DNA from: an uncultured Pseudomonadota bacterium
GTDB lineage: Bacteria; Myxococcota_A; UBA796; GCA-2862545
NCBI GenBank assembly: GCA_903861005.1
Contig: CAIOSP010000011.1
Coordinates: forward strand, 1 to 64,000
Direction of reading: 5' to 3'
DNA length: 64,000 nucleotides
Under the pieces are notes generated by a model that did not search any database, was not told the origin of the DNA, and saw only the letters and a list, made by a program, of their open reading frames with translations. Both the position numbers and the translations under genes were made by a program. This document shows positions 17,883 through 25,692 of the stretch, one piece after another. Each line of letters opens with the position of its first letter. Position 1 is the first letter of the stretch.

Positions 17883-18601
17883 TGGCGTTCGACCCCTCAT
17901 CGCTCAAGCGCCTGATCGGCATGACCGAGAAGGCCACGCTCAAGTCCCTCGACGCGAACGCGGACTCGTTCGAGCTGCAGTTCAACCCTGAGAAGGGCTC
18001 GCTACACCTGACGCGCAGCATCAACTGGTCCTTCACACAGGGCCTGGACGCCCAGAGCGCGGGAGGAGACGCGAAGTTCAAAGGCAGCGAGGCGGACGAG
18101 CTCTCGTTCGATACCCTGCTCGACGACACCACCGGCGGCGCGGCGGCGTACGCGGCGGCTGCGGGCAAGTCGGCCTTGGCCCTCACGCTCACCCTGGCGG
18201 TCGATCAGTCGACGACGCTCGTGACCAACAAGCGCCTGCTCGCGCTCAGCGGCATGGACCTCGGCGTCGGCGCCGCCGACGCCGTCGCCGAGGCGCTCCT
18301 CCGCACGCTGAGCCGCTCGTCGGTCCACAAGCAGATCAAGAAGCTGTACTTCCTGACGACGAACGACGCCGAAACGGGCGCGACAAAACGTCCGAGCGTC
18401 GTGCAGTTCAAGTGGGGGGACTTCGACTTCGTCGGCGTGATCAGCCGAATCAACGTGACGTACCTGGTGGTCACCGAGGGCGGGTACCCGAAGCGCGCGA
18501 AGGTCGGGATCACGCTGCGCGGACGCAGCTTCGTGGGCGGCATGGGCGCCGATGAATTCCTCCAACCCCCCGACTGGTCACGACCGTTGAGCTTGCCATG
18601 A
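17882..18601 (+). CDS. CIS tube/hub adaptor (Afp7 / CIS_tube, LysM-type)
   Basis: 239 residues; ATG start overlaps the previous stop. The segment SFELQFNPEKGSLHLTRSI early in the protein, the later ELSFDTLLDD, and the strand-rich end (VVQFKWGDFDFVGVI, TYLVVTEGGYPKRAKV, ITLRGRSF) match the CIS tube protein family (Afp7/Pvc7, often carrying a LysM domain), which adapts the tube to the hub. Position between the second tube and the gpD hub agrees. A separate LysM domain is not obvious at the C-terminus. Confidence 0.8.
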   Translation: MAFDPSSLKRLIGMTEKATLKSLDANADSFELQFNPEKGSLHLTRSINWSFTQGLDAQSAGGDAKFKGSEADELSFDTLLDDTTGGAAAYAAAAGKSALALTLTLAVDQSTTLVTNKRLLALSGMDLGVGAADAVAEALLRTLSRSSVHKQIKKLYFLTTNDAETGATKRPSVVQFKWGDFDFVGVISRINVTYLVVTEGGYPKRAKVGITLRGRSFVGGMGADEFLQPPDWSRPLSLP

Positions 18602-19638
18602 CCTTCGCCATCGCCGTGAAGCTGGGCAGCCTCAACCTGCGCGACGGCGACGACTCGATCACCCTCGAGCGCGTGGAGTACGTCGAGTCGATCGACGACC
18701 TCGACGCGCTCACCGCGGAGTTCTCGGTCTCGTCGGACGACCTCGGCGCGCTGTGGCCCAAGATCCAGCCGAGCGTGGTCTACACGGTCCAATTCTCGAA
18801 CCTCAAGACCGGCAGCCCCAAGGGCGCGGCGATCAAGGGGACCGTGGTCGACGTGCAGTTCGAGCGCCAGGGCGCCAACCGCTGCCTGGTCACCGTGATC
18901 GGGCTCGAAGACCTGTGCAAGCTGCGCGGGAGCGCGGCCGAGGTCGCCTGGGAGGACGCGCCGGACAAGATCGTGAAGGCGATCGCGCAGGCGGGCGGGC
19001 TTACGGCCGACGCGGACGCGTCCAACGTCGTGAAGTACCGGGTGGAGCGCGGCGGCATGGACGACGCGCGCTTCCTCAAGGTGCTCGCCAGCAAGTTCCA
19101 CTACCGGGTCGGCATGGTGAACGGGAAGCTCGCGTTCAAGCGGCGCAGCGTCGTCGACGCCACGGTCGACGTGCGCGCCGCGGACATGGACGACGGCGCG
19201 CGCATCGGCGCCTCAGTCGACGGCCTGGCCACCAAGGTCACGGTGTGGGGTCGCGACCCCAAGCAGAACGGCTGGTTCTCCGAGATGGTGACGAGCGTGC
19301 CCCGCGGGATCAGCGGCACGGACATGGGCACGGCGCTCGCCAAGAAGGTCTACAAGAGCGCCGAGGTCGAGCTCCGCGACGCGGGGTGCCCCACGCCCGG
19401 CGCCGCCCAAGAGCGTGCCACCGCCGAGTTCCGGCAGCGCGCCGAGCGCTTCGTGCGCGGCCAGATCGACGTGAAGGGCAACCCCGACATCCGCACGGGG
19501 ACCGACATCAACCTGCTCGACAGCGTCTGGCCGTTCAAGGGCAAGTACCGCGTGCGGCAGGTGCGCCACATCGAAGACATGAGCGGGTACCGAACCTCGG
19601 TCGACATCTACTCCGACAGCCTCCCCAGGAGGACCTGA
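18598..19638 (+). CDS. Baseplate hub protein (phage late control gpD / gp27-like)
   Basis: 346 residues, ATGA overlap with the preceding gene. The order of segments (a 'VEYVESIDDLDALTAEFSVS' opening, GTVVDVQFERQG, EDAPDKIVKAIAQAGGL, DARFLKVLASKFHYRVGMVN, KVTVWGRDPKQNGW) matches the gpD family (phage late control D; N-terminal VgrG-like hub). The trimeric hub carries the spike protein encoded at 11391-12062; in Afp these two functions lie close together as Afp8. Here they are separate genes 7 kb apart, a split arrangement as in phage P2. Confidence 0.88.
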   Translation: MTFAIAVKLGSLNLRDGDDSITLERVEYVESIDDLDALTAEFSVSSDDLGALWPKIQPSVVYTVQFSNLKTGSPKGAAIKGTVVDVQFERQGANRCLVTVIGLEDLCKLRGSAAEVAWEDAPDKIVKAIAQAGGLTADADASNVVKYRVERGGMDDARFLKVLASKFHYRVGMVNGKLAFKRRSVVDATVDVRAADMDDGARIGASVDGLATKVTVWGRDPKQNGWFSEMVTSVPRGISGTDMGTALAKKVYKSAEVELRDAGCPTPGAAQERATAEFRQRAERFVRGQIDVKGNPDIRTGTDINLLDSVWPFKGKYRVRQVRHIEDMSGYRTSVDIYSDSLPRRT

Positions 19639-19641
19639 CCC

Positions 19642-20058
19642 ATGGCGCACACCCGCGTCGACCTCGCCCTCTCCCTCGTGCGCTCTGAGCCGTCCAAGCT
19701 CGAGGCGCTCGTGGACCGCGTGCGCATCCTGCTCGAGACCAAGCCCGGCGCGTTGCCGTACGACAAGCGCCTGGGCTGCGATCTCGACGCGCTCTCCCAC
19801 GGCGCCGTCACGGCGTCGCGGCTGGCGGAGACGCAGGGACGCATCGACGGCGTGCTCGCGCGCGGCCTGCCCGACGGCGTGCACGGCGGCACCGAGGTGC
19901 GCGTGATCGACGTCGTCGCCGGCACCGCCGCCGGCGGCCCCGTCCCCTTCGCCGAGCGTGCCCTCGCCTCAAACGGCGCACGCGCCACCCTCGCGGTGCG
20001 CGTTCAGCTCAACACCGAGTCCGGTCCTGTCACCCTCGACGCCAACCTGGCTCGGTAG
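19642..20058 (+). CDS. Baseplate wedge protein, gp25-like
   Basis: 138 residues, with an AGGAGG ribosome-binding site inside the end of the hub gene. It has the compact size of gp25/GPW family wedge proteins and the typical 'R.LLET.pGalP.d..lGcdL' pattern (VRILLETKPGALPYDKRLGC). It ends in a strand, ARATLAVRVQL. Immediate position before the gpJ gene is the canonical gp25-gpJ order in phages and CIS. It should link the sheath to the wedge. Confidence 0.8.
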   Translation: MAHTRVDLALSLVRSEPSKLEALVDRVRILLETKPGALPYDKRLGCDLDALSHGAVTASRLAETQGRIDGVLARGLPDGVHGGTEVRVIDVVAGTAAGGPVPFAERALASNGARATLAVRVQLNTESGPVTLDANLAR

Positions 20059-20064
20059 GTCTCC

Positions 20065-22461
20065 ATGCGTGTCACCCCACCCGATGCCCTCAAGATCGAT
20101 CGAGACGAGCTGCTGCGCGATGTGCGCGAGCGGCTTGAGGTGCGCGCGCCTGCGCTCGCCGCCTCCCTCGACGCGGCGCACCCCGCGTGGATCCTGCTCC
20201 AGGAGTCCGCGTGGATGGTGGAGCGGCTCACTGAGAAGCTCGACGCGTGGCCTTGGGCCGTGCTCCAGCAGTTCGCCCACCTGCTCGGCGCGAGTGTGCG
20301 CCCCGCGGTGCCGTCGCTCGGCATCATCACCATGGAGCCCGCGGAGGATGGCATCCTCGACGTGAGCGCCAACCCGGCGCGTTGGCGCTTCTTCGCCAGC
20401 CAGAACGAAGACCGCGGCCTCGTCGAATTCGCGCTCGCCGAGAACGGCGCGCCGCTCTGCGTGGCGCGCGTCGCAGGCCTGGCGCGCCTGCGCGACAGCG
20501 AGCTGTGGACGGCCGACGACGGCGCGACCCGCTCAGAGGCGACGCCCGACGCCACCGCGTGGTTCGGGTCCGAGCAGCGCGCGTCCGTGTTCGCGGGCGA
20601 GGTGTTCCGCTTCCAGATCCGCGCCGCCGACGCCGTGCGCGTGGAGACCGAGATCAACGAGGCGATCGCGCGCATGCTCGAGACGCGCGATCCGGGCTGG
20701 TTGCGCTTTGAGGTCACGTGCCCCGACGAGCACACCGTGCGCGTGGAGGCCACGATCGACGTGACGCTCCCCAACTCCACCGCCGACGCCGCCGATCAGG
20801 CCGACGTCATCGCCGCCTGGCGCCCGCTGGACGACAGCAACTGGACGCCCAGCGTCCGCATCAGCGACCACCCGGTCCTGCCGTGGAAGCTCCGGGGCGC
20901 GCGCCCCATGCGCACGGACGACGGCATGATGCTGGTGCCCGGCGTACCTCGCAACATGCTGCGCAACGAGATCCTCGTGCGAGACGCGCGCCCCGCGCCG
21001 CCCGAGATCCCCGACGCGCTGTGGAACACGCTCGCGCACATGGACAAGCGCCTCGCCGCGCTCAAGCCCACCGTGTCGCGTGGTGTCCGCGCCGCGAACG
21101 CAGATCCGGCCTGGGTCGACGACGCCTTGCGCGGCCGCGCCTGGGCGGCGGTGGAGCGCTCCCCAGACCGCAGCTACGCCTACGTCACGCTCGACGCCAC
21201 CGAGGCGGATCGACGTCTTCGGTTCGCGTGGGTGGTGGAGCCAGGCGCGCTCCCGCGCGCGGAGGCGTTCGGCCGCTACGAGGCCGCCGGGATCCTCCCT
21301 GGCGGGCTGGACGTGACCCCCGCGTGGGACCTCACGTTGCCCAACCCGTCGGCGGGCGGCCTGTCCGCCGTCGTGGCGTTCGACGTGGTGGTGCCCGGCG
21401 GCGCGAGCGGCGTGCTGCTCGCGATCGACGGCCCGGCCAAGGCCGTGCTGCTGAACACAGCCCTCGTGATCAACGCGCCGGTCGTGCGCGACGGCCGCGG
21501 TGCCGTGGTGTCGCGCGCGGTGCCCGAGCCTGTCAGCATGCTGTTCGAGGACATCGTCACGCCCGCCACGCTCGAGCAGCTGGCGACGAGCGGCCTCCCC
21601 GCCTCCGCGGCGCGCGCGCTGCGCATGCTCCCGTGCTCCGTGCTGATGGTCGACGGCACCACGCCGCTCGTCAACTTCGACGGCGTCGACGTGGACGCGG
21701 TGCAGGGCATCGTGACGCTCAACGCGCCGGACGCGGTCGGTCGAACCCATACGCTGCGCCGCGGCCAGCAGGTCGAGCTGCGCTGGTACCGTCGCACACA
21801 GGCCGCGCTTGGCAACGTCGGCGCGGACCAGATCAACTTCGCCGAGCAGGCGATGACCACCCGTCCGCGCGTCGCGCGCGTGACCAACCCCCTGCCTACT
21901 TTCTGGGGCCAGGATCGCGAGCGTGAGGAGGACGCGGTGCTGCGCGTGTTCGGCCCGCAGACCGGCGTCCCCGTCACACCCGCCGACTGGGAGCGGCTCG
22001 TCCGCGTCGAGCTTGGCGCGCGCGGTGAGGACTGGACCGTGCGGGTGTGGGGCTACGCCGAGCGCACCCTGCTCTCACACGATCTCTGGCCGCCGCACGA
22101 CATGGGCGTCGAAGACCCCGAGCGCGCGCGCCTCTCCAAGGCGCTGCAGACCGCGGGCGCCGACACGCTGCTCGTCGTCGTGGGCCCGGAGTCCGGCGTG
22201 CTCTCGGACGTGGATCTCGCTCACGCCAAGCGGCTCATCCGCGCGCTCGTCGCGCGTTGGGGCGCGCGCACCGGCGCCGTCCGCGACGCCGAGGTCACGC
22301 GCTACTGGCCGCTCACGCTCGAAGGCGAGCATGACGGTGTCACGCCGTCGTTCTCGCCGCGCGAGTCGCACGGCACGCTGGTCGATCCGCTGGGCCGCCG
22401 CGGGCCGGTGCCGCGCGTGGCGCTGCTGCTGAACGCCGCGATCACCAAGGTCCACGCATGA
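20065..22461 (+). CDS. Baseplate wedge protein, gpJ/gp6-like
   Basis: 798 residues. The opening (LKIDRDELLRDVRERL, ILLQESAWMVERLTEKLDAWPWAV, FAHLLGASVRPAVPSLGIIT) is typical of baseplate J family proteins of CIS (Afp11/12 type). A repeated beta-rich middle and a C-terminal TPADWERLVRVELGARGEDW segment, which resembles the conserved gpJ end, follow. It should form the triangular wedge ring around the hub. Overlaps the next gene by ATGA. Confidence 0.85.
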   Translation: MRVTPPDALKIDRDELLRDVRERLEVRAPALAASLDAAHPAWILLQESAWMVERLTEKLDAWPWAVLQQFAHLLGASVRPAVPSLGIITMEPAEDGILDVSANPARWRFFASQNEDRGLVEFALAENGAPLCVARVAGLARLRDSELWTADDGATRSEATPDATAWFGSEQRASVFAGEVFRFQIRAADAVRVETEINEAIARMLETRDPGWLRFEVTCPDEHTVRVEATIDVTLPNSTADAADQADVIAAWRPLDDSNWTPSVRISDHPVLPWKLRGARPMRTDDGMMLVPGVPRNMLRNEILVRDARPAPPEIPDALWNTLAHMDKRLAALKPTVSRGVRAANADPAWVDDALRGRAWAAVERSPDRSYAYVTLDATEADRRLRFAWVVEPGALPRAEAFGRYEAAGILPGGLDVTPAWDLTLPNPSAGGLSAVVAFDVVVPGGASGVLLAIDGPAKAVLLNTALVINAPVVRDGRGAVVSRAVPEPVSMLFEDIVTPATLEQLATSGLPASAARALRMLPCSVLMVDGTTPLVNFDGVDVDAVQGIVTLNAPDAVGRTHTLRRGQQVELRWYRRTQAALGNVGADQINFAEQAMTTRPRVARVTNPLPTFWGQDREREEDAVLRVFGPQTGVPVTPADWERLVRVELGARGEDWTVRVWGYAERTLLSHDLWPPHDMGVEDPERARLSKALQTAGADTLLVVVGPESGVLSDVDLAHAKRLIRALVARWGARTGAVRDAEVTRYWPLTLEGEHDGVTPSFSPRESHGTLVDPLGRRGPVPRVALLLNAAITKVHA

Positions 22462-23204
22462 CCGGACCGCACCTCCGCACCGCGCCCATCGAGTGGGCAT
22501 GGCGCGCCGCGTCAGGCAGCCTGCACGGTCTGCGCTGGGTCGATCTGATGGTGGAGCCCGAGCGTCCTGAGTTCTCGCGCTCCGAGGACGGTGACGCCTT
22601 CCGCGGTCCGGCGCTCGACGCGTTCCTGCCGCCGCCCATGGTCGAGGCCGCCGCGGACGCGTCCGATCGCGGCGAGCCGACGGCGCTCGACGGCCTGGCG
22701 CTGCTGCTGGCCCGCGCGTCGTGGATGGTCGAGACCCGCTCGCTGCTTTGGACCAGCGGCACGCCGATGCCTGAGATCCTCACGCGGCTGGTGGAGTCTT
22801 ACGGCATCGACGTCGAAGCCCATCGGAATGACCCTTCGCTCCTGGTGAACCTGCGCGCGCAGCTGCCGACCTGGTACCCGTACCGAGGCGACGCGCACCG
22901 CGCGATGAAGCTCCTCGAGAGCGCGCTGGACGAGGACCTGGGCGTCACCATCGAGCCCGACAGCTCGGACGGCGAGGCGTTCGCCTGCCATGACGCGTCG
23001 TGGTGGGCCACGCGCGGCGCGGCCGCGGGCACCCTGGTGATCGAGGGCGGCTTGACCCGCTTCGCGCCCGGCACCGAGCCCGCCTGCCCCGTCGAAGACG
23101 TTCGCCTGGCGCCCCACGCCGACCTGTCCGGCCCGTCGCGCGTGATGTTCCGCCTGCTGCCGGCCTGGACCACTCCCCGCCTCCTTCCCCAGCGTGATGC
23201 ATGA
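22458..23204 (+). CDS. gpI-like baseplate component
   Basis: 248 residues. It follows the gpJ-like gene as gpI does in P2-type tails. A recognisable segment is [26 protein letters not shown], comparable to the 'LP..yrrRGT..gl..lL' motif of gpI/TIGR02242-43 tail proteins, with a following beta-rich end ([10 protein letters not shown]). Otherwise diverged. I considered a TssG-like protein, but no TssF or TssK partner is convincing. Overlaps at both ends by ATGA. Confidence 0.55.
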   Translation: MTGPHLRTAPIEWAWRAASGSLHGLRWVDLMVEPERPEFSRSEDGDAFRGPALDAFLPPPMVEAAADASDRGEPTALDGLALLLARASWMVETRSLLWTSGTPMPEILTRLVESYGIDVEAHRNDPSLLVNLRAQLPTWYPYRGDAHRAMKLLESALDEDLGVTIEPDSSDGEAFACHDASWWATRGAAAGTLVIEGGLTRFAPGTEPACPVEDVRLAPHADLSGPSRVMFRLLPAWTTPRLLPQRDA

Positions 23205-24067
23205 CCGAGATCTCCCGTTCGATCTTCCGCCCGCAAGAGGGAGCCGTGCTCGACCTCGCGAGCCTCGCGATCGTCGCTGAGCAAGCCTCCGAGGCACACT
23301 CGGCGTGGCTCAGCGCACGCTGGCCCGGCGCCACTGGCCTCATCCTGGACGGCTTCGAGGTGGACGGCGACGTGGCCCCCGTCGGGCCGCCCGGCACCGT
23401 CCGCCCGGACGGTATGGTCGGGCACGCCACCGTGCGCCCTGGCCGCGCTCTGATCGCCACGCGCGGCGGCGCCTTCCACGTCGTCACGCTCGACGCGCCG
23501 ATCGCCGTGCCCTGGCCCGACGTCACCGGCCCGCAGGTTCGGGGCACGCTGGTGCTCTACGCCACGCAGACGGCGGAGTCCGGCCCTGGCGGGATCAGCG
23601 TCGCGCGCGAGCGGCTCACGGTCCAGCTCGGCTTCCTCAAGCCGGACGCGCCCGAGTCCTCGCACCTGCTCCCGCTCGCTCGCGCGATCGGCAACAGCCA
23701 GGACTGGACGACGGATCTGGCGCGCATCCTACAGCCCGAGCACCCGGCGATCCGCCAGCTGCTCAAGCGCTTCGAGCGCCTGGAAGAGACGGTGTGGAAC
23801 GCGGAGCCGGAAGGCGCCGTGTGGGACCGTCAGGTGTTTGGCCGCAGCTGGGTCCGCTACCAGACGGTGGCCTCCGCGGCGATCCAGGCGGCGGTTGTCC
23901 AGCTCTCCACGCACTCGCTGACGACGCTGGAGCGCGCGCGCCTTGTCGCCACGCTGCGGCAACAGCTGGAGCGCTCCGTCGAGCGCGCCGCCACCGAGCT
24001 GCTCCAGATGATCGCCCCCTCTGAGGCCACCGGTCCGTACCGCATGGTCGCGGGCATGTCGGCTTGA
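23201..24067 (+). CDS. Putative baseplate-associated protein
   Basis: 288 residues. The N-terminal half reads FRPQEGAVLDLASLAIVAEQ, GLILDGFEVDGDV and ATVRPGRALIATRGGAFHVV. This resembles baseplate-associated CIS proteins with the form 'F...DF..e..y......GLeV....v.V.pGrAid..G'. The C-terminal half is helical (IRQLLKRFERLEETVWNAE, ARLVATLRQQLERSVERAA). No membrane segment. A TssK relation was considered, because TssK also joins baseplate and membrane complex, but the typical 'eGmfl.PQHFQ' motif is only partly visible (IFRPQEG). The next four genes encode membrane proteins, so this protein is well placed to be an adaptor between them and the baseplate. Confidence 0.5.
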   Translation: MTEISRSIFRPQEGAVLDLASLAIVAEQASEAHSAWLSARWPGATGLILDGFEVDGDVAPVGPPGTVRPDGMVGHATVRPGRALIATRGGAFHVVTLDAPIAVPWPDVTGPQVRGTLVLYATQTAESGPGGISVARERLTVQLGFLKPDAPESSHLLPLARAIGNSQDWTTDLARILQPEHPAIRQLLKRFERLEETVWNAEPEGAVWDRQVFGRSWVRYQTVASAAIQAAVVQLSTHSLTTLERARLVATLRQQLERSVERAATELLQMIAPSEATGPYRMVAGMSA

Positions 24068-25692
24068 CCGATCTGCGCAACGTACTCGGCTTGCGCCGGC
24101 TCCGCGAGACCATCGCGGAGCAGGCCCTGCCCGTCGTGGCTTCGGCCGCGGCGTGGTGGTACGCGCGCCAACTGTTGATGCCCCCCTCGGTGACGCGCCC
24201 GCTCGCGCCGCTCGAGCTGCTGCTGGTCTTGGGCTGTGTGGCGGCGACCATGGCGTGGCTGACCGCGCGTCAGCTCACCGTGCTCAACATCCGGCGACCG
24301 CGCGTGCACGTGCTTTGGGGCTTGGGTTCCGCGACGGTGGCGATCGGCATCCTCTCTTGGTCCGTGACCCGCGGCTTTGCGTCGTCGTGCACCCAGCTCG
24401 GCGGCAAGGTCGAGACGGTCCAGGCCGTGATCGTGCAAGGCGCCAGCTTTGACGGCGGCCTGATCTGCAGGGTCAACCCGGTGCCGGACAACGTGTACCT
24501 GCCTGGCACGCTGCTGCGCGCGGCGTGGGACGGCACGGTGCCGCCGCTCTACGTGCTGGTGCTCGCGGCCATCGCGGCGCTGTCGGCGCTTGGCCTCCGC
24601 GAAGCGCGGGTCGCGCCCTCCCGCCTGGGCATCGCCATGGCGGAGGAGCTCTGGATGGCCCCCGCCGCGGGCTCCAAAGCCGTGTTCGGTGGCAAGTCGG
24701 ACGGCGTCGTGCAGGCCTGCGGCAACCCCACCCTGTGGGGCGAACCCTGCGGCCAGCTCTACTCGGCCGAGCACACGTTCGAGCCGGGCGACTGGTGCAT
24801 CCGCTGCGCGCAGGTCTTCCGTCGCTCCGAGCGCACGATCACGTTCTCCGTCGTCAGCCTGTTCAGCGCGGACATCGACGTGCTCAACGGCCTGGAGCGC
24901 ATGGACGCCACCGCGTGGTCCGCCGATGAGGCGCAGCCGCCCGACGCGCGCCTGTCGGGCCAGGAGCGGTGGGTCCGGCTGGGGCAGATTGAGGTGCCGG
25001 AGGTGGTCACGGTCTCGACGCTGCTGCAGCTGGTGATCGAGAGGCTCGACGCGTGGGGCAAGGGGGCGCCGCCTGATCAGGCTCCGGCGTTCGCGCTCGC
25101 CAAGAAGCGCGCCAGCCGCCTGTCGTCGTGGATCTGGATCGGCCACGAAGAGAACGCGCTCACCTACGCGCGGCCGACGTCGCGCGCGCTGCTCGCGGTG
25201 GGCCCGACGCGCCTGAAGGACCTGCCGATCGAGGGCGGCGAGCGCCTGGCGCTGCAGCTCGACATCGGCCTGCTGCCGCTGGAGCTGCGCACGGCGTTCC
25301 GCCAGACCTTCTTGGACCCGACGCGCCCGCCGCTGGTGCAGAACCAGAAGCAGGACGTGTGGGTGCCTGTCGCGCCGCCGCAGGGCGTGCCGGAGGGCCT
25401 GTGGGTGCCGCGCGTCGAAGGCGATGCGCTCCGCGCCTGGCTGGCGCTCGATCGCCTGCGCGCGGAGGACGCCCGTGGGGTGGTCAGCCCGCGCCCTTAC
25501 ATGTTCCCCGAGCTGCCGTTCGCCGACGCCCCGGTGGAGGAGGGTCGCCTGGACCTTGTCCGCATGCCGCTGCGTGACGGCAAGCCCGTGTTCGAGCGCG
25601 CACCCGGCAGGTCCATCGCCGAGTGGGAGTGGATGGAGGAGCCGCACCTCGAGCTGCTCCGGCAGCAGGCGCTCGTCCTGGTGGTCACATGA
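24064..25692 (+). CDS. Membrane protein with four-cysteine motif, unknown CIS-associated family
   Basis: 542 residues from a TTG start overlapping the previous stop (TTGA). Hydrophobic segments lie at about 21-38, 48-68, 82-100 and 160-178. A large soluble part follows. It contains Cys219, Cys229, Cys245 and Cys248 (ACGNPTLWGEPCG ... WCIRCAQVF), arranged like a zinc-binding site. The C-terminal 250 residues have helical and Pro/Trp-rich stretches (LSSWIWIGHEENALTYARP). I do not recognise the family. It is locked into the structural operon by overlaps at both ends, so I infer a component that fixes the injection system to the cytoplasmic membrane. Confidence 0.7.
   Translation: MTDLRNVLGLRRLRETIAEQALPVVASAAAWWYARQLLMPPSVTRPLAPLELLLVLGCVAATMAWLTARQLTVLNIRRPRVHVLWGLGSATVAIGILSWSVTRGFASSCTQLGGKVETVQAVIVQGASFDGGLICRVNPVPDNVYLPGTLLRAAWDGTVPPLYVLVLAAIAALSALGLREARVAPSRLGIAMAEELWMAPAAGSKAVFGGKSDGVVQACGNPTLWGEPCGQLYSAEHTFEPGDWCIRCAQVFRRSERTITFSVVSLFSADIDVLNGLERMDATAWSADEAQPPDARLSGQERWVRLGQIEVPEVVTVSTLLQLVIERLDAWGKGAPPDQAPAFALAKKRASRLSSWIWIGHEENALTYARPTSRALLAVGPTRLKDLPIEGGERLALQLDIGLLPLELRTAFRQTFLDPTRPPLVQNQKQDVWVPVAPPQGVPEGLWVPRVEGDALRAWLALDRLRAEDARGVVSPRPYMFPELPFADAPVEEGRLDLVRMPLRDGKPVFERAPGRSIAEWEWMEEPHLELLRQQALVLVVT

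Noticed and set aside
23201-24067. TssK-like assignment
   Set aside because: Only a fragment (IFRPQEG) resembles the TssK start. The body fits better with GLeV/pGrA-type baseplate-associated proteins. Kept as an open alternative only.
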